Of a DNA stretch of 64,000 bases, positions 16,599 to 26,114 are shown in pieces. Position 1 is the first letter of the stretch, and each line of letters starts with the position of its first letter. The stretch comes from Runella sp. MFBS21. GTDB lineage: Bacteria; Bacteroidota; Bacteroidia; Cytophagales; Spirosomataceae. A program made the position numbers and the translations under genes. Below the pieces are notes generated by a model. That model saw only the letters and a program-made list of their open reading frames with translations. It did not search any database and was not told where the DNA came from. The DNA is taken from positions 1 to 64,000 of the forward strand of contig NZ_JARNTW010000004.1 of assembly GCF_029433105.1 (NCBI RefSeq). Direction: 5' to 3'.

Positions 16599-17837
16599 AT
16601 GACTCAATCGAAAAATTACAAGTGGATTGTGGTAGGCTTGCTGTGGGTAGTGGCCTTGCTAAATTATTTGGATAGGCAGATGTTGTCTACCCTTAAGCCT
16701 GTGATGCAAATTGATATTGCTGAGTTACAAACGGCAGAAAATTTTGGCCGTTTGATGGCTATTTTCTTATGGATTTATGGATTTATGAGTCCTATTGCGG
16801 GTTTGATTGCGGATAAAACCAACAAAAAATGGTTGATTGTCATAAGCTTATTTATATGGTCGGGTGTGACGCTCATCATGGGCTATGCCCAAACTTTTGA
16901 CCAATTATACTGGCTGCGAGCCATCATGGGAGTGAGTGAAGCCTTTTATATTCCAGCCGGACTATCTCTTATTGCTGATTTTCACACCTCCAAAACTCGC
17001 TCTCTTGCCGTGGGAGTTCATCTCTCGGGCTTGTATGTGGGCCAAGCATTAGGTGGTTTTGGCGCTACCATTGCTCAACAATTCTCGTGGAATGGTACCT
17101 TTTTATTTTTTGGATTGGTAGGGATGATTTATTCTTTTGTGTTGGTTTTCTTTTTGGATGTCCCAAAAAAAGAAGTTGTCAATACTACTTCTTCCCAGTC
17201 AGTAGGTTCTAGTGTGCCGATTTTTCAGGTGTTCAGTATTTTATTATCCAATGTTTCGTTTTGGATTATCTTGTTGATTTTCACTGTTCCGAGCCTTCCA
17301 GGATGGGGTGTGAAAAACTGGTTGCCTACGCTTTATTCCGAAAGTCTTGGCATCGAAATGGCTAAAGCGGGGCCGATTGCGACCATTACCAATGCCATGT
17401 CGTCGTTGGTAGGGGTGATTATCGGGGGGATTATTTCAGATAAATGGCTCGAAAAAAACATGCGCGGGCGGGTGTTTGTGAGTGCTTTGGGGCTAGGTCT
17501 TACCATTCCTGCTCTATTCTTGATTGCTTATGGTAGCTCATTGTTCCATATTGTATTGGCTACATTTTGTTTTGGTTTTGGGTTCGGAATGTTTGATACC
17601 AACAACATGCCTATTCTTTGCCAATTTGTAGATTCAAAATACCGTTCTACTGCCTACGGAACCATGAACCTCATGGGGATTTCGGCGGGGGCAATAGTCA
17701 CTACTTTTTTGGGTAAATCTGTGGATGACGGCAATCTCAAACAAGATTTTGCCATTATGGCACTGGTAGTATTAGGAGCATTGATAATTCAGCTTTTGTT
17801 TTTACGACCTAAGGTTAAAAATTATTCGGATGTGTGA
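16599..17837 (+). CDS. ACS-family MFS transporter (sugar acid/hexuronate type)
   Basis: The protein has 412 residues and about twelve transmembrane helices. The start VVALLNYLDRQMLSTLKPVMQ and the loop motif GLIADKTNKKWLI match the anion:cation symporter branch of the MFS, which includes hexuronate, phthalate and galactonate transporters. RAIMGVSEAFYIPAGLSLIAD is the second typical stretch. A substrate cannot be set from sequence; a sugar acid released by the neighbouring enzymes is reasonable (inference). A hairpin with a T8 tract about 90 bp after the stop ends the transcript. Confidence 0.88.
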   Translation: MTQSKNYKWIVVGLLWVVALLNYLDRQMLSTLKPVMQIDIAELQTAENFGRLMAIFLWIYGFMSPIAGLIADKTNKKWLIVISLFIWSGVTLIMGYAQTFDQLYWLRAIMGVSEAFYIPAGLSLIADFHTSKTRSLAVGVHLSGLYVGQALGGFGATIAQQFSWNGTFLFFGLVGMIYSFVLVFFLDVPKKEVVNTTSSQSVGSSVPIFQVFSILLSNVSFWIILLIFTVPSLPGWGVKNWLPTLYSESLGIEMAKAGPIATITNAMSSLVGVIIGGIISDKWLEKNMRGRVFVSALGLGLTIPALFLIAYGSSLFHIVLATFCFGFGFGMFDTNNMPILCQFVDSKYRSTAYGTMNLMGISAGAIVTTFLGKSVDDGNLKQDFAIMALVVLGALIIQLLFLRPKVKNYSDV

Positions 17838-17921
17838 TGATTTATTCATGCGAAGATTTTTGTGTTTAGAGATCCCTTTTCTATCTATCTCTATCCCCAA
17901 ATTATAGTTTGGAGCGGTAAT

Positions 17922-17956
17922 AGTAGGGGCAGGCCTCGCGTCTGCCCCTTTTTTTT
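17922..17956 (+). terminator. Terminator made of a dispersed palindrome, copy 2
   Basis: GGGGCAG (17926-17932) pairs with CTGCCCC (17942-17948) and is followed by eight T. The 27-base element matches the repeat at 1-45 read on the other strand, with one T changed to C in the loop. A repeat therefore appears to serve as the intrinsic terminator of the ACS transporter gene. Confidence 0.75.
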
Positions 17957-17961
17957 GTGTT

Positions 17962-18010
17962 TGAAAATTAACGTTGGCAGCGTTTTGAACGCTGCCAACG
18001 TTAATTTTCA
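17962..18010. repeat. 23-bp perfect palindrome, AACGTTGGCAGCGTT family
   Basis: Positions 17962-17984 and 17988-18010 are perfect reverse complements with a 3-nt loop. The core GTTGGCAGCGTT/AACGCTGCCAAC recurs at 25983-26007, as a half-copy at 26092-26106, and in changed but still complementary form at 26187-26219. This is a REP-like family. Confidence 0.85.
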
Positions 18011-18027
18011 CCCGTTGTTAAACATAA

Positions 18028-18055
18028 AAAGAGGCTACCAATCGGTAGCCTCTTT
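18028..18055. terminator. Bidirectional terminator hairpin
   Basis: AAAGAGGCTACC (18028-18039) and GGTAGCCTCTTT (18044-18055) form a 12-bp perfect stem with a 4-nt loop between the convergent transporter and lipoprotein genes. On the minus strand it is followed by TTTTTATG, so it probably ends the SusC/SusD transcript. Confidence 0.75.
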
Positions 18056-18085
18056 GGGTTAAGGAAGGGAAGAGTCGGTCAAATG

Positions 18086-18559
18086 CTAGGGATTGGTGGT
18101 CAATATCGCCGATTTTTGGGCAGATAAAAGGCCATCAGCTCCTACAATTTCTGCAAAAAATACGCGCGTACTTTTCTTGGTTTCTTGGGCCGTGATAGGC
18201 ACGGCAAGTACATAATTGCGTAAGACAGGGTCATATTTTTGGGTGCCTGCTGGAACGGTGGCTATCAGGGTTTGTGCACCTGTTGCGGTGGCAGCCCAAT
18301 ACACTTTAAATTCTTTTACGGGGACTTCTGAAGTATATTCAATGTTGAAATTGGTCGTACTGCCAGCATTGGTGGTAAGACCCGTCACTACTGAAGTATT
18401 GGACGTAATAGTACGGGTAGTACCAATCCATACCACCGAAATCTGGGGTACTTTTCCTTTACTCGTGGTGAGTTCACTAATCAGGTCGGGTTCTTTGTAG
18501 CATCCTGCCAGCAAAAAGCCTGAGAGTGCTAACATGACAAACAAAATATTTTTTTTCAT
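18086..18559 (-). CDS. Lipoprotein, third gene of SusC/SusD operon
   Basis: The protein has 157 residues with a clear lipoprotein signal (LLAGC, Cys20) followed by YKEPDL. The mature part is a beta-rich sequence of about 135 residues with no motif I recognise. It follows SusD by 49 bp in the same direction, the position usually taken by SusE/SusF-type surface glycan-binding lipoproteins, but it is much shorter than those. Surface exposure and glycan binding are inferences from position only. Confidence 0.75.
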   Translation of the reverse strand: MKKNILFVMLALSGFLLAGCYKEPDLISELTTSKGKVPQISVVWIGTTRTITSNTSVVTGLTTNAGSTTNFNIEYTSEVPVKEFKVYWAATATGAQTLIATVPAGTQKYDPVLRNYVLAVPITAQETKKSTRVFFAEIVGADGLLSAQKSAILTTNP

Positions 18560-18608
18560 CTCTATTTACAGTTTAGAAAGTCAAACAAAAAAGGGTATTC
18601 GTTTATTT

Positions 18609-20042
18609 TTACTTAGTGTATATCCACATCCCAACGCTTGGCTGCTTGAGATTGGCTTCGGCGTTTTTAGCATTACGAGTAAGTTCCGACGAAGGATATT
18701 TCATGCGTTGGATACGGCGACCTGCCAAATCGGGGTTGATATTGAGTGGCATCGGAAAATCGAGATAGTTGTACTTTCTTACATCAGTCCAGATATCACC
18801 TATCAAAAACATCGCTTTGTATTTTTCGCGCATGATATGCAAAAGCGTAAGCTTAGAAGCTCCCACATTAACGCTTTCAGCGGCCAGATAAGTGGCGATG
18901 TTGGCGGCACTTACGCCTAGTTTTTGCATATTGGCACGCGCTATTTCTAAGTAAGCATTGTAAGCATCTGCGGTGCTACCTGTCGAAGAAATAGTGCCGT
19001 TGGCAGCCAGAAAACGAGCTTCTGCTTCGATGGCTTTTACTTCGGCATAGGTCATCATTACGATAGGAGAGTTGATGTTTGAATGCCAAGCTCTGGTAGT
19101 GAAATCTACGGTAGAGCCTGCCCCTGACCCCGGTACTACGCCCGAATAAGCGGTTTGTCCTGTTTTGAGAGTAACAACGATAGGAAGACGAGGATCAACC
19201 ACGTTTTGAACTTTACCATTCATCAAATCTACAAAAGTGCTACCGTACGTTACCGAGAGGTTAGAAGTGCTATTGGCCAAGGCTACACGACTATACCAAG
19301 GGCTGAGGTTTTTGGAATTATAGGCAAACTGAAAATCGTCGGCGTTGCTTTTCATCGCATTTTGGAGGGCGGTCAAAGCGGTTTGTGCGGCGGTTTGGGC
19401 GTTTTGTCCCGATAAGTGCATGGCATAACGCGCCTTCAACGAATAGGCCAAACGTGTCCATTTAGAAGCATCACCGCCATAAATCATGTCATCGGTAGTA
19501 GGTTTTGTACCCGAATTTTTAGCCAATTCTACGATACTTTCATCCAATAGCTTTTGAATGGTCGTATAGATTGCCTGTTGATTATCGTAACTAGGCGAAA
19601 AGTTGCGTTGGTCAGCTTGGGTATAAGGAATGTTTTCCCAGTTGGTGGTCGCAATTCCCAAATTATAAGCCAACAGTACCTTTGCGATACCAACATAGAC
19701 AGGGATGTCGCTTGATTGTCCTTTCTGAATAATGGTATTCAACTGCGGAATCACGTACAAATATAAGTTAGACCAGCCCGAGGCGTTTTCGGCTTCATAA
19801 TAAGCATCGGTTCCGTTGGTGCCAAGGTTGCTACCGAGTTGTTGGGCATATTGGCAGGCCACATAGGCTTGTTGGTAGCTAGCTTCGCTTGTATAAAACT
19901 GAGCCGTTGGCAATAACTCCTGCACAGTAGCATCAGCTTTGAGGGTAGGGTCTACGTTGACATCTAAGAAACTCTGGCAGCCCGACAGCAACGTCATTCC
20001 TAATGCCACTAGAAGTGTATATAAATAGTGTATCTTTTTCAT
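18609..20042 (-). CDS. SusD/RagB-family surface lipoprotein (SusD-like_2 type)
   Basis: The protein has 477 residues with lipobox LLSGC (Cys22) followed by QSFLDVNVDP, the standard SusD opening. The helical TPR-like body includes QQAYVACQYAQQLG, TNWENIPYTQAD and IYGGDASKWTRLAYSLKARYAMHLSG; the C-terminal part has EIARANMQ and LTLLHIMREKYKAMFLIGDIWTDVRKYNY. It binds glycan or peptide at the cell surface and hands it to its SusC partner, encoded 32 bp upstream. Full length for the family. Confidence 0.93.
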   Translation of the reverse strand: MKKIHYLYTLLVALGMTLLSGCQSFLDVNVDPTLKADATVQELLPTAQFYTSEASYQQAYVACQYAQQLGSNLGTNGTDAYYEAENASGWSNLYLYVIPQLNTIIQKGQSSDIPVYVGIAKVLLAYNLGIATTNWENIPYTQADQRNFSPSYDNQQAIYTTIQKLLDESIVELAKNSGTKPTTDDMIYGGDASKWTRLAYSLKARYAMHLSGQNAQTAAQTALTALQNAMKSNADDFQFAYNSKNLSPWYSRVALANSTSNLSVTYGSTFVDLMNGKVQNVVDPRLPIVVTLKTGQTAYSGVVPGSGAGSTVDFTTRAWHSNINSPIVMMTYAEVKAIEAEARFLAANGTISSTGSTADAYNAYLEIARANMQKLGVSAANIATYLAAESVNVGASKLTLLHIMREKYKAMFLIGDIWTDVRKYNYLDFPMPLNINPDLAGRRIQRMKYPSSELTRNAKNAEANLKQPSVGMWIYTK

Positions 20043-20074
20043 CCTAAATAAAAATTAATGATGGTGCTGAGATT

Positions 20075-23000
20075 TTAAAAATTGGCGTTTACTCCAAAAA
20101 TAAAGCTACGGGTAGCAGGGTTGTTACGACCTACGAAACCGATGATGTTGGTTCCCGAACCAAATGACAACGCTTCAGGGTCATAACCACGGAATGGTGT
20201 ATTGAGAAACAAATTGGTCGCCGTAAAGTTGAATCTAACCCCATTTTTGAATACCGATTTGCCAATGAGGCTTTTAGGTAAAGCATAGCCAACGTTTACG
20301 TTACGAAGCCGAATCCAAGAAGCATCTTGGATATTTAGATGCGACCAACCGTTGAAACGGGTAGAAGTAGACGGGTTGTAAAGCAAATCGTCGAGATACA
20401 CTGCGCGGGTATTAGGGACATAGGTAGATTTGCCGTCGGCTCCTTTTTGCTCTACTACGCCATTAAATACGACTTGTTCGTAGCGACGCTCAGTAAATTT
20501 GAGAGAACCACTGCGGAGGGCGTTGCGTTCGCCTAAGTCAATCACATCGCCGCCGTGACGCCATTCGAGCAAGGCCGATACACTTAAGCCTTTATAGGTA
20601 AAAGTATTGGTAAGACCTCCAATCCAGTCGGGTAGGGCGTTACCGTATTGAGTGAGTGTGGTGCTTGTGACGGGGAAGCCTGTAGTGGCATTGATGAGGA
20701 TTTGACCATCCGGGGCACGTTGATAATCATAGCCCCACAAGTCACCTACCTTGCTACCTTGGCGTACGCGTAGGCTTCCTACTACGTTGTCATAATAAGA
20801 AATCTCTTGAAGTTCGGCGGGCATTTCAATCACTTTGCCTGAGAGTTTCGACCAGTTGACAGAGGCATCCCATGTAAAATCCTTGGTATTGACGAGTTTA
20901 GCCGTAGCCAAAAGTTCTATGCCTTGGTTACGAATCAGGCCAATGTTGGTATAATAAAACGAATAACCTGAGACGTTGGAAACCGGAGCTCTTACGATTT
21001 GGTCTTTGCTATCCATGGTAAAATAGGTAGCATCGAGCATGAGACGATTGCGGAAAAACCGTAGCTCAGTACCGAATTCGATAGAGGTTGTACGCTCAGG
21101 TTTGAGGTTAGGGTCGGCGGTGGTAGTCCGGCGGAAATAACCCGGCACGCTGTTGCCGTAAGGGAAGTTGTCCGTAATTTCAAAGTAATTACCTGTTACG
21201 TAAGGGTCAGTACCTTTCCCAACTTGTGCCCACGATGCCCGTAGTTTACCGTAAGATAGTATATTGTTTTTGGGTAAATTTTCGGTAAAAATATAACCTG
21301 CGCTAAAAGATGGATAGAAAAACGAATTGCTTGCTTGGGGCAAAGTTGAGACGATGTCGTTTCGACCCGTGGCATTGAGGTAAAGAACGTCTTTGTAGTT
21401 GAGTTTGGCATCTGCAAAGAAGCTCACGATTCGGAAATGAGCTGGCGAATAAAAACGCTTCTGCTGATTGCGATAGCTCTCGACGGTATTGTTAAAAGGA
21501 GCTTTCCAACCTTCCCCTCTGATGTAGTAGCTGTCGGGGCGCTTGCTATCTACCACCGAGTTGCCGACCATCAAAGAACCATTCCAATTGCTATTAAAAT
21601 CTTTGCGAGCAGTAAGATAGAGGTTAGAGTTTAGCTCCCGAAAGTTCAAAGATTCATTGACCAAAAATCCTTTTACTTGGATACCTACGTCGAAAGTACT
21701 ATCTACTTGACGACTACGGGTTTCGTGGAAAGTGTCGTACGTAAGTTGGTATTTGGCTGAGAGCCAATCATTCACTTTATAGTTTAGGGAAATATCGCCA
21801 ATATAACGATTGACCTTATCGATACGAGGGCTTTTTTCTACCAAATAACGAGGGTTGTCGGTGAAGCCGGGTAAGATGTTCTTTTGGGTGCCATCAGGAT
21901 TTAGATAATCATTAACATCATAAGTGTTTGGCCAGTAACTCAAAGCACTAAAGATAGATTTGTCACCAGCTGGGGGACGTTTTCCGCCCGAATTGACGTA
22001 ATTCAACGAAGCTGATACGGTGAAGTTTTTGGTAAGATTATAGCTACCTGCCACTTTGGCAGAAGTGCGTCCAAAATCAGTATTGGGTACGATACCCGTT
22101 TGATAGCTACGTCCTAGCGACACATAGATATTGCCTTTTGTATTACCTTTAGTGAGGGTAATATTGTTATTGTTGCTCAACCCCGTCCGATAAAACCCTC
22201 TAAAGTTATCATAGATTTGATCGGTAGTATTGTTAGGATCTAATACTGGCCCGAAAGACTGATAAGGTGTACGACCTGGTCCTAGCGGAATAAACTCACC
22301 CAAACGTCCTTGTAAAAAAGTGGTTTGAATCGCGGGCGATTTTCCCAATACGTCTGCTCCAATCGAAGAAGAAACCGAAATATTGAGCTTTCCAGATTTG
22401 CCACGTTTGGTAGTGATTACAATCGCACCGTTGGAGGCGCGTAGCCCATAAAGAGCAGTAGCCGAGGGGCCTTTTAAGATAGAGATATTCTCGATATCAT
22501 CGGGGTTGATGTCGGCAGCGCGGTTGGTATTGGCAAATTGCTCAGCCGCTCCTGGTGAGTTGGTACCTGCACTAGGCAGGGGATTGCCAGCACTTGTGGT
22601 ATTCGAGATAATGATGCCGTCAATCACAAAAAGAGGTTGGTTGTCGGCACTACCACTCAAAGAAGTGACGCCCCTTAAAATGATGTTTACACCTGAACCA
22701 GGCGCTCCACCCGAACCCGTAATAACGGCTCCTGCTACTTTTCCCTGTAATGCTCCTACGAGGTTTTGGCTTCCAGAGTTTTTGATTTCTTCTGCTTTTA
22801 CAGATTGAATGGCGTAGCCAAGCGCTCTTTTTTCTTGAGTTTGCCCCAAAGCCGTTACCACTATTTCACCAAGGACATTTGCGCCAGGTACCATCACAAT
22901 GTTGATAGTAGATTGGTCTTGTACGGTTATGGTTTGACTCTCCATTCCTACAAAACTAAAAATCAGCTCAGAGCCTTTGGTGGTAGAGATGCTATACTCT

Positions 23001-23179
23001 CCGTCGGCATTGGTGGTAGCTCCTATGGTTTTGCCTTTGACGACCACACTCACGCCCGGAAGGACAGTCCCATCCTCAGCGGATGTTACTTTGCCTTTGA
23101 TAGTTAGGTTTTGCGCAATCCCTTCTAGCGAAAGGAGAAAACAAAGCAAAAAGCTTAGGTTTCGTAAACGTTGTTTCAT
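20075..23179 (-). CDS. SusC/RagA-family TonB-linked outer membrane transporter
   Basis: The protein has 1034 residues with a signal peptide ending near GIAQ (residue 23). A carboxypeptidase-regulatory-like domain (about 25-105, IKGKVTSAEDGTVLPGVSVV) is followed by the TonB box region (EIVVTALG), the plug (about 115-235, with PLFVIDGIII and ILKGPSATALYG) and a 22-strand-type barrel ending in the aromatic-containing RSFIFGVNANF. It imports oligosaccharides or peptides across the outer membrane together with the SusD partner. No ECF sigma/anti-sigma pair is nearby and the N-terminus lacks a signalling STN domain, so regulation is probably not by trans-envelope signalling. Confidence 0.94.
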   Translation of the reverse strand: MKQRLRNLSFLLCFLLSLEGIAQNLTIKGKVTSAEDGTVLPGVSVVVKGKTIGATTNADGEYSISTTKGSELIFSFVGMESQTITVQDQSTINIVMVPGANVLGEIVVTALGQTQEKRALGYAIQSVKAEEIKNSGSQNLVGALQGKVAGAVITGSGGAPGSGVNIILRGVTSLSGSADNQPLFVIDGIIISNTTSAGNPLPSAGTNSPGAAEQFANTNRAADINPDDIENISILKGPSATALYGLRASNGAIVITTKRGKSGKLNISVSSSIGADVLGKSPAIQTTFLQGRLGEFIPLGPGRTPYQSFGPVLDPNNTTDQIYDNFRGFYRTGLSNNNNITLTKGNTKGNIYVSLGRSYQTGIVPNTDFGRTSAKVAGSYNLTKNFTVSASLNYVNSGGKRPPAGDKSIFSALSYWPNTYDVNDYLNPDGTQKNILPGFTDNPRYLVEKSPRIDKVNRYIGDISLNYKVNDWLSAKYQLTYDTFHETRSRQVDSTFDVGIQVKGFLVNESLNFRELNSNLYLTARKDFNSNWNGSLMVGNSVVDSKRPDSYYIRGEGWKAPFNNTVESYRNQQKRFYSPAHFRIVSFFADAKLNYKDVLYLNATGRNDIVSTLPQASNSFFYPSFSAGYIFTENLPKNNILSYGKLRASWAQVGKGTDPYVTGNYFEITDNFPYGNSVPGYFRRTTTADPNLKPERTTSIEFGTELRFFRNRLMLDATYFTMDSKDQIVRAPVSNVSGYSFYYTNIGLIRNQGIELLATAKLVNTKDFTWDASVNWSKLSGKVIEMPAELQEISYYDNVVGSLRVRQGSKVGDLWGYDYQRAPDGQILINATTGFPVTSTTLTQYGNALPDWIGGLTNTFTYKGLSVSALLEWRHGGDVIDLGERNALRSGSLKFTERRYEQVVFNGVVEQKGADGKSTYVPNTRAVYLDDLLYNPSTSTRFNGWSHLNIQDASWIRLRNVNVGYALPKSLIGKSVFKNGVRFNFTATNLFLNTPFRGYDPEALSFGSGTNIIGFVGRNNPATRSFIFGVNANF

Positions 23180-23402
23180 GGTTTATGTGAATATTTGAAG
23201 TTATAATGTCGTAAAAGTAAGAATTTTGTCAAGACATGTGCATATTACTTAGAATAATCCCCCAATATATTCACCCAATTCAAGGGAGAAAATGACAAAA
23301 AACAGTAAAAATTAATAAGTTTTGTCCCCTATTTCTGAAATAGGAGATTGCAAGGAATTAAAAAAAGGGGGAAATAGATTTACCAAATTAGGGGAGGTTT
23401 TC

Positions 23403-23554
23403 TAAACTTGGAAAGTCTACTTTTTGGATGTTTAAGACATTCCAAGTTTCAGGCTTGGTAGATTGTTAAACTTGGAATGTCTGTTTTTTTTGTAGAATAA
23501 GACATTCCAAGTTCGAGGCTTGGTAGATTGTTAGACATAGAAAGTCTATAAAAA
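23403..23554. repeat. Tandem 64/65-bp units, each carrying an inverted repeat
   Basis: Unit 1 is 23403-23466, unit 2 is 23467-23531, and a decayed third begins at 23532. Each full unit has AACTTGGAAWGTCT facing AGACATTCCAAGTT and then the spacer AGGCTTGGTAGATTGT. In unit 2 the arms (AACTTGGAATGTCT/AGACATTCCAAGTT) are perfectly complementary. The core matches the palindrome at 10442-10500. Confidence 0.8.
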
Positions 23555-23594
23555 AATGCAACCTCCACAAGTTGTATTTACTTGGTGGAGGCTG
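23551..23594 (-). terminator. Intrinsic terminator after paralogue B
   Basis: On the minus strand GCAGCCTCCACCAAG faces CTTGTGGAGGTTGC (one bulge) and is followed by ATTTTTTT. It starts about 22 bp after the stop of the gene at 23617-25959. Confidence 0.8.
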
Positions 23595-23616
23595 CATGGA
23601 GAGGATACTTTTTAAT

Positions 23617-25959
23617 TTATTGTTTCAATAACCACACGTCCGAAATTTTGGACTGCTTGCGCCAATTGAGGTGTGATTCTTCTGGTTCGTCAAATGTCAC
23701 GTGAAGCTTGCCATCTTGCGTGAGCGAGAGAGGTACAATCCACTCTTTCACTGTTTCTGTGTCGCGGTTATACACTATCGGCTGCAAACGATGCCCATCT
23801 ACTCGGAGTAATGCCTCTCCTGAGCCAACCACTCTGATGTTGTATCGTGCGCCGGGTTGAAGATTGTCATAGACGAGTTCGGGGCATTTTTGAAACAATT
23901 GAGAAGAAAGCCTTGCTCTACTGAAACCATTATCCCACCAAGCTACATCGGTGGCGTCGTCCGAAAACGTCCGTACACGTGTTCCTTTGGCTACACTCGA
24001 TACATCGTCATAAAAACTTCCTTGGCCGGGATTTTCCCATGTGCTGATGATTTTAAGGCGCGCCAACTTCTCGTCGTCAGAAGTTATACTGTTGATTTTT
24101 TTGAATTCATCGGCCAGCCACCAACGATTGTTGAGAGGATAATCTACAAAATCAAGTACACAGCCGCGCTCATAGCCTTTGGCTTTGTGTTTTTCAACGC
24201 TGGTTTGAAGGCCAATGGAAGCGTACAAATCCGCACAAAGTTGCTCAATTTTTTGGCGAAGGTCGGGGGCAATATTCACCGCATCGGCTTTATTGACGGT
24301 AGCCAATGCAGCTTCCATTGTTTTGGAAATATCATTTTTGGAAATATTATTCAAAATCGCATTGGCTTGTTTTTCAAGAGATTGCTCATAAATCAACCGC
24401 CGACGCGTGTACGTGTCATAGTAAGCACGGAGGAGGAGCATTTGCCAACGCCAGTTGTTTTTGAGTGCTGGGTGGCTAGTTTCTAAATTTTTCCAGAAAG
24501 AGAAAGTAGTTTCGACTCCGCCGTTTTGGACAAGCGAACCTTTCCAGTTGTTTTCCAAAGCGGCTATACCGTCGGCTGCGGCTTCTGAGATATTTTTCCC
24601 AAAAAAGAAATTGGTATAATCGGTCAAAATCTCTCTGACTTCTAGCTGAGGATTCCAGCCTCTCATACTCCAAATGGCCTTGTTGATATCATCATGGCAA
24701 CCGTCAGAATAGGACACAAAACCATCGGTAAAAGGCGCATACGTTTGATGAATTTCGGCAAAAGCATAAGGACGAGGATTGATAGCTTCGCGGCCTAGGG
24801 TGAGGGCGTAGGCTTGGTCCCAGCCTCGTACCGGAAATTCACAACGGACATTGTGGGTAATATCGGGATATTGGCGATGTTGGTATTTTTTAGGTAAACG
24901 AAAGCGTGTTTCGGGCATCGGAGGGCTACTTGGGCCAGATACCACCCCCTGAAGCCAATCGGGGTTGTTGTCGGCAAGATATTTATAAAAATAGTCGGTT
25001 TGTTCGACGCTGAATCCTTGTAACGAAATCCAGATTTTGGCTTTGGGATGGTATTTGACCAAGATTTGGTGCATGTCTTTCAAAAAAGGCAATACTTCAC
25101 GGGGGTGATTGTCGCCGGGGTCACCACCAGGTACAAAAATATGGTCGAGGCGAGGACATTTACGGTAAAACTCTTCATGAAGGCGCAGCTCAGCGGCGCG
25201 TTTGTCGTGGTCGGTCAGTTCAAACGTGACGGGCGTCCACACCCAATAATCCATGTCGTAGCGTTGGCAAAGTTCCCCCATTTTGATACGCATTTCAGAA
25301 GCAGGAATTTTAAAATGAGGATTGGGTTTATCATCTTCGTGAAAAGGAATTCCTTCGACGGCGTTGGTTCCAAAAATGGCCAATTCCCTAAAATATTGGT
25401 CGTATTGGGCCACGCTCCAAGCATCGTAAGAGTTGGCAGTATGTCGGTATCCCAACTGATGCCCTCGGATAGGGTAAGTAGGCGCGGTAGCGATATCTAA
25501 TTTGGTTTCTAATTGTGCCGTGCCAGCTAGCCACTGTAGTTTACGCAATACCCAACCCGTTCCAAACAACACCCCACGAGCATCGGCACCAATGATCCAC
25601 AGCGTACTTTCTTTGGGGGTGATTTCACTGACGATGCGGAAACCTTCGGCTTTGTATTCTGCTCCGTTTTTGTCGTTTTTTGCAGGAATTGTTTTTCCCA
25701 ACAACTCACGGTCGCTAGAGAGGACAAAAGCGATGGTTAAAGTATTGGTTTTGGGCCAAGCTGTACTGGTTTTGAGGGTAAGATTGGTGCGTTTAGCCAC
25801 TTCTTCTATAAGCATCTGCGGAGCCGTTTCTTTCATAGGAGAAAGCACCGATGGAGATACCAATAGTGTAGCATTTTTAAGGCTAATGGGCTGGGCTATA
25901 GCTGCTAGGGTACTACATAATAGCACACCCAAAAAGGAGAGATTCAGTTTATAAAACAT
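23617..25959 (-). CDS. Putative secreted glycoside hydrolase with GH20b/GH67N-like N-terminus (paralogue B)
   Basis: The protein has 780 residues and a signal peptide (MFYKLNLSFLGVLLCS, cleaved near IAQP). It has the same architecture as the protein at 2222-4639: an alpha/beta N-terminal domain (ARGVLFGTGWVLRKL), a barrel-like region from PIRGHQLGYRHTANSYDAW, and a C-terminal beta domain. The shared motifs are FVPGGDPG (D280), YPDITHN, LGREAINPRP and YSDGCHDDINKAIW. The acid/base Glu of the GH20 motif GGDE is absent. The frame is open back to 26007, but that extension is encoded by a palindromic repeat, so I start at 25959. It lies between the GH2 and SusC genes, which supports a role in glycan breakdown. 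Confidence 0.75.
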   Translation of the reverse strand: MFYKLNLSFLGVLLCSTLAAIAQPISLKNATLLVSPSVLSPMKETAPQMLIEEVAKRTNLTLKTSTAWPKTNTLTIAFVLSSDRELLGKTIPAKNDKNGAEYKAEGFRIVSEITPKESTLWIIGADARGVLFGTGWVLRKLQWLAGTAQLETKLDIATAPTYPIRGHQLGYRHTANSYDAWSVAQYDQYFRELAIFGTNAVEGIPFHEDDKPNPHFKIPASEMRIKMGELCQRYDMDYWVWTPVTFELTDHDKRAAELRLHEEFYRKCPRLDHIFVPGGDPGDNHPREVLPFLKDMHQILVKYHPKAKIWISLQGFSVEQTDYFYKYLADNNPDWLQGVVSGPSSPPMPETRFRLPKKYQHRQYPDITHNVRCEFPVRGWDQAYALTLGREAINPRPYAFAEIHQTYAPFTDGFVSYSDGCHDDINKAIWSMRGWNPQLEVREILTDYTNFFFGKNISEAAADGIAALENNWKGSLVQNGGVETTFSFWKNLETSHPALKNNWRWQMLLLRAYYDTYTRRRLIYEQSLEKQANAILNNISKNDISKTMEAALATVNKADAVNIAPDLRQKIEQLCADLYASIGLQTSVEKHKAKGYERGCVLDFVDYPLNNRWWLADEFKKINSITSDDEKLARLKIISTWENPGQGSFYDDVSSVAKGTRVRTFSDDATDVAWWDNGFSRARLSSQLFQKCPELVYDNLQPGARYNIRVVGSGEALLRVDGHRLQPIVYNRDTETVKEWIVPLSLTQDGKLHVTFDEPEESHLNWRKQSKISDVWLLKQ

Positions 25960-26019
25960 AAATTGGAAAGGATTGGTAAACCTTGGCAGCGTTTTGAACG
26001 CTGCCAACGTTGGTTTATC

Positions 26020-26076
26020 TTAATGAATCATAAAACTATTGTCTAAGTTGTAGCCTTTGACTCTCACGACGGGTTG
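26020..26076 (-). pseudogene. Duplicated 3' end of GH2 gene, copy A
   Basis: Read on the minus strand this encodes QPVVRVKGYNLDNSFMIH and then TAA, against QPIVRVKGYNLDNSFVIP and TAA in the GH2 gene. There is no start codon and no upstream gene body, so it is a fragment, not an expressed gene. Confidence 0.8.
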
Positions 26077-26114
26077 GTAAACGTATTGGTGAACGCTGCC
26101 AACGTTGGTTTATC

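Larger units (their letters stand above)
23180..23616. other. 437-bp gene-free stretch with tandem palindromic repeats
   Basis: The SusC-proximal half (23180-23400) is AT-rich with no exact promoter match that I can defend. The remainder holds the tandem palindromic units at 23403-23560 and a terminator at 23551-23594. No credible reading frame is present. Confidence 0.6.

Noticed and set aside
23403-23560. CRISPR-like array
   Set aside because: There are only two full units, the spacers are repeated and not unique, and no cas genes are present. It is a palindromic tandem repeat.
23857-24486. 209-residue antisense frame within paralogue B
   Set aside because: The opposite strand encodes conserved hydrolase sequence shared with a paralogue, so this is a shadow frame.
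25960-26007. N-terminal extension of paralogue B up to 26007
   Set aside because: The extra residues are encoded by a REP palindrome and would mask a good signal peptide starting at 25959.
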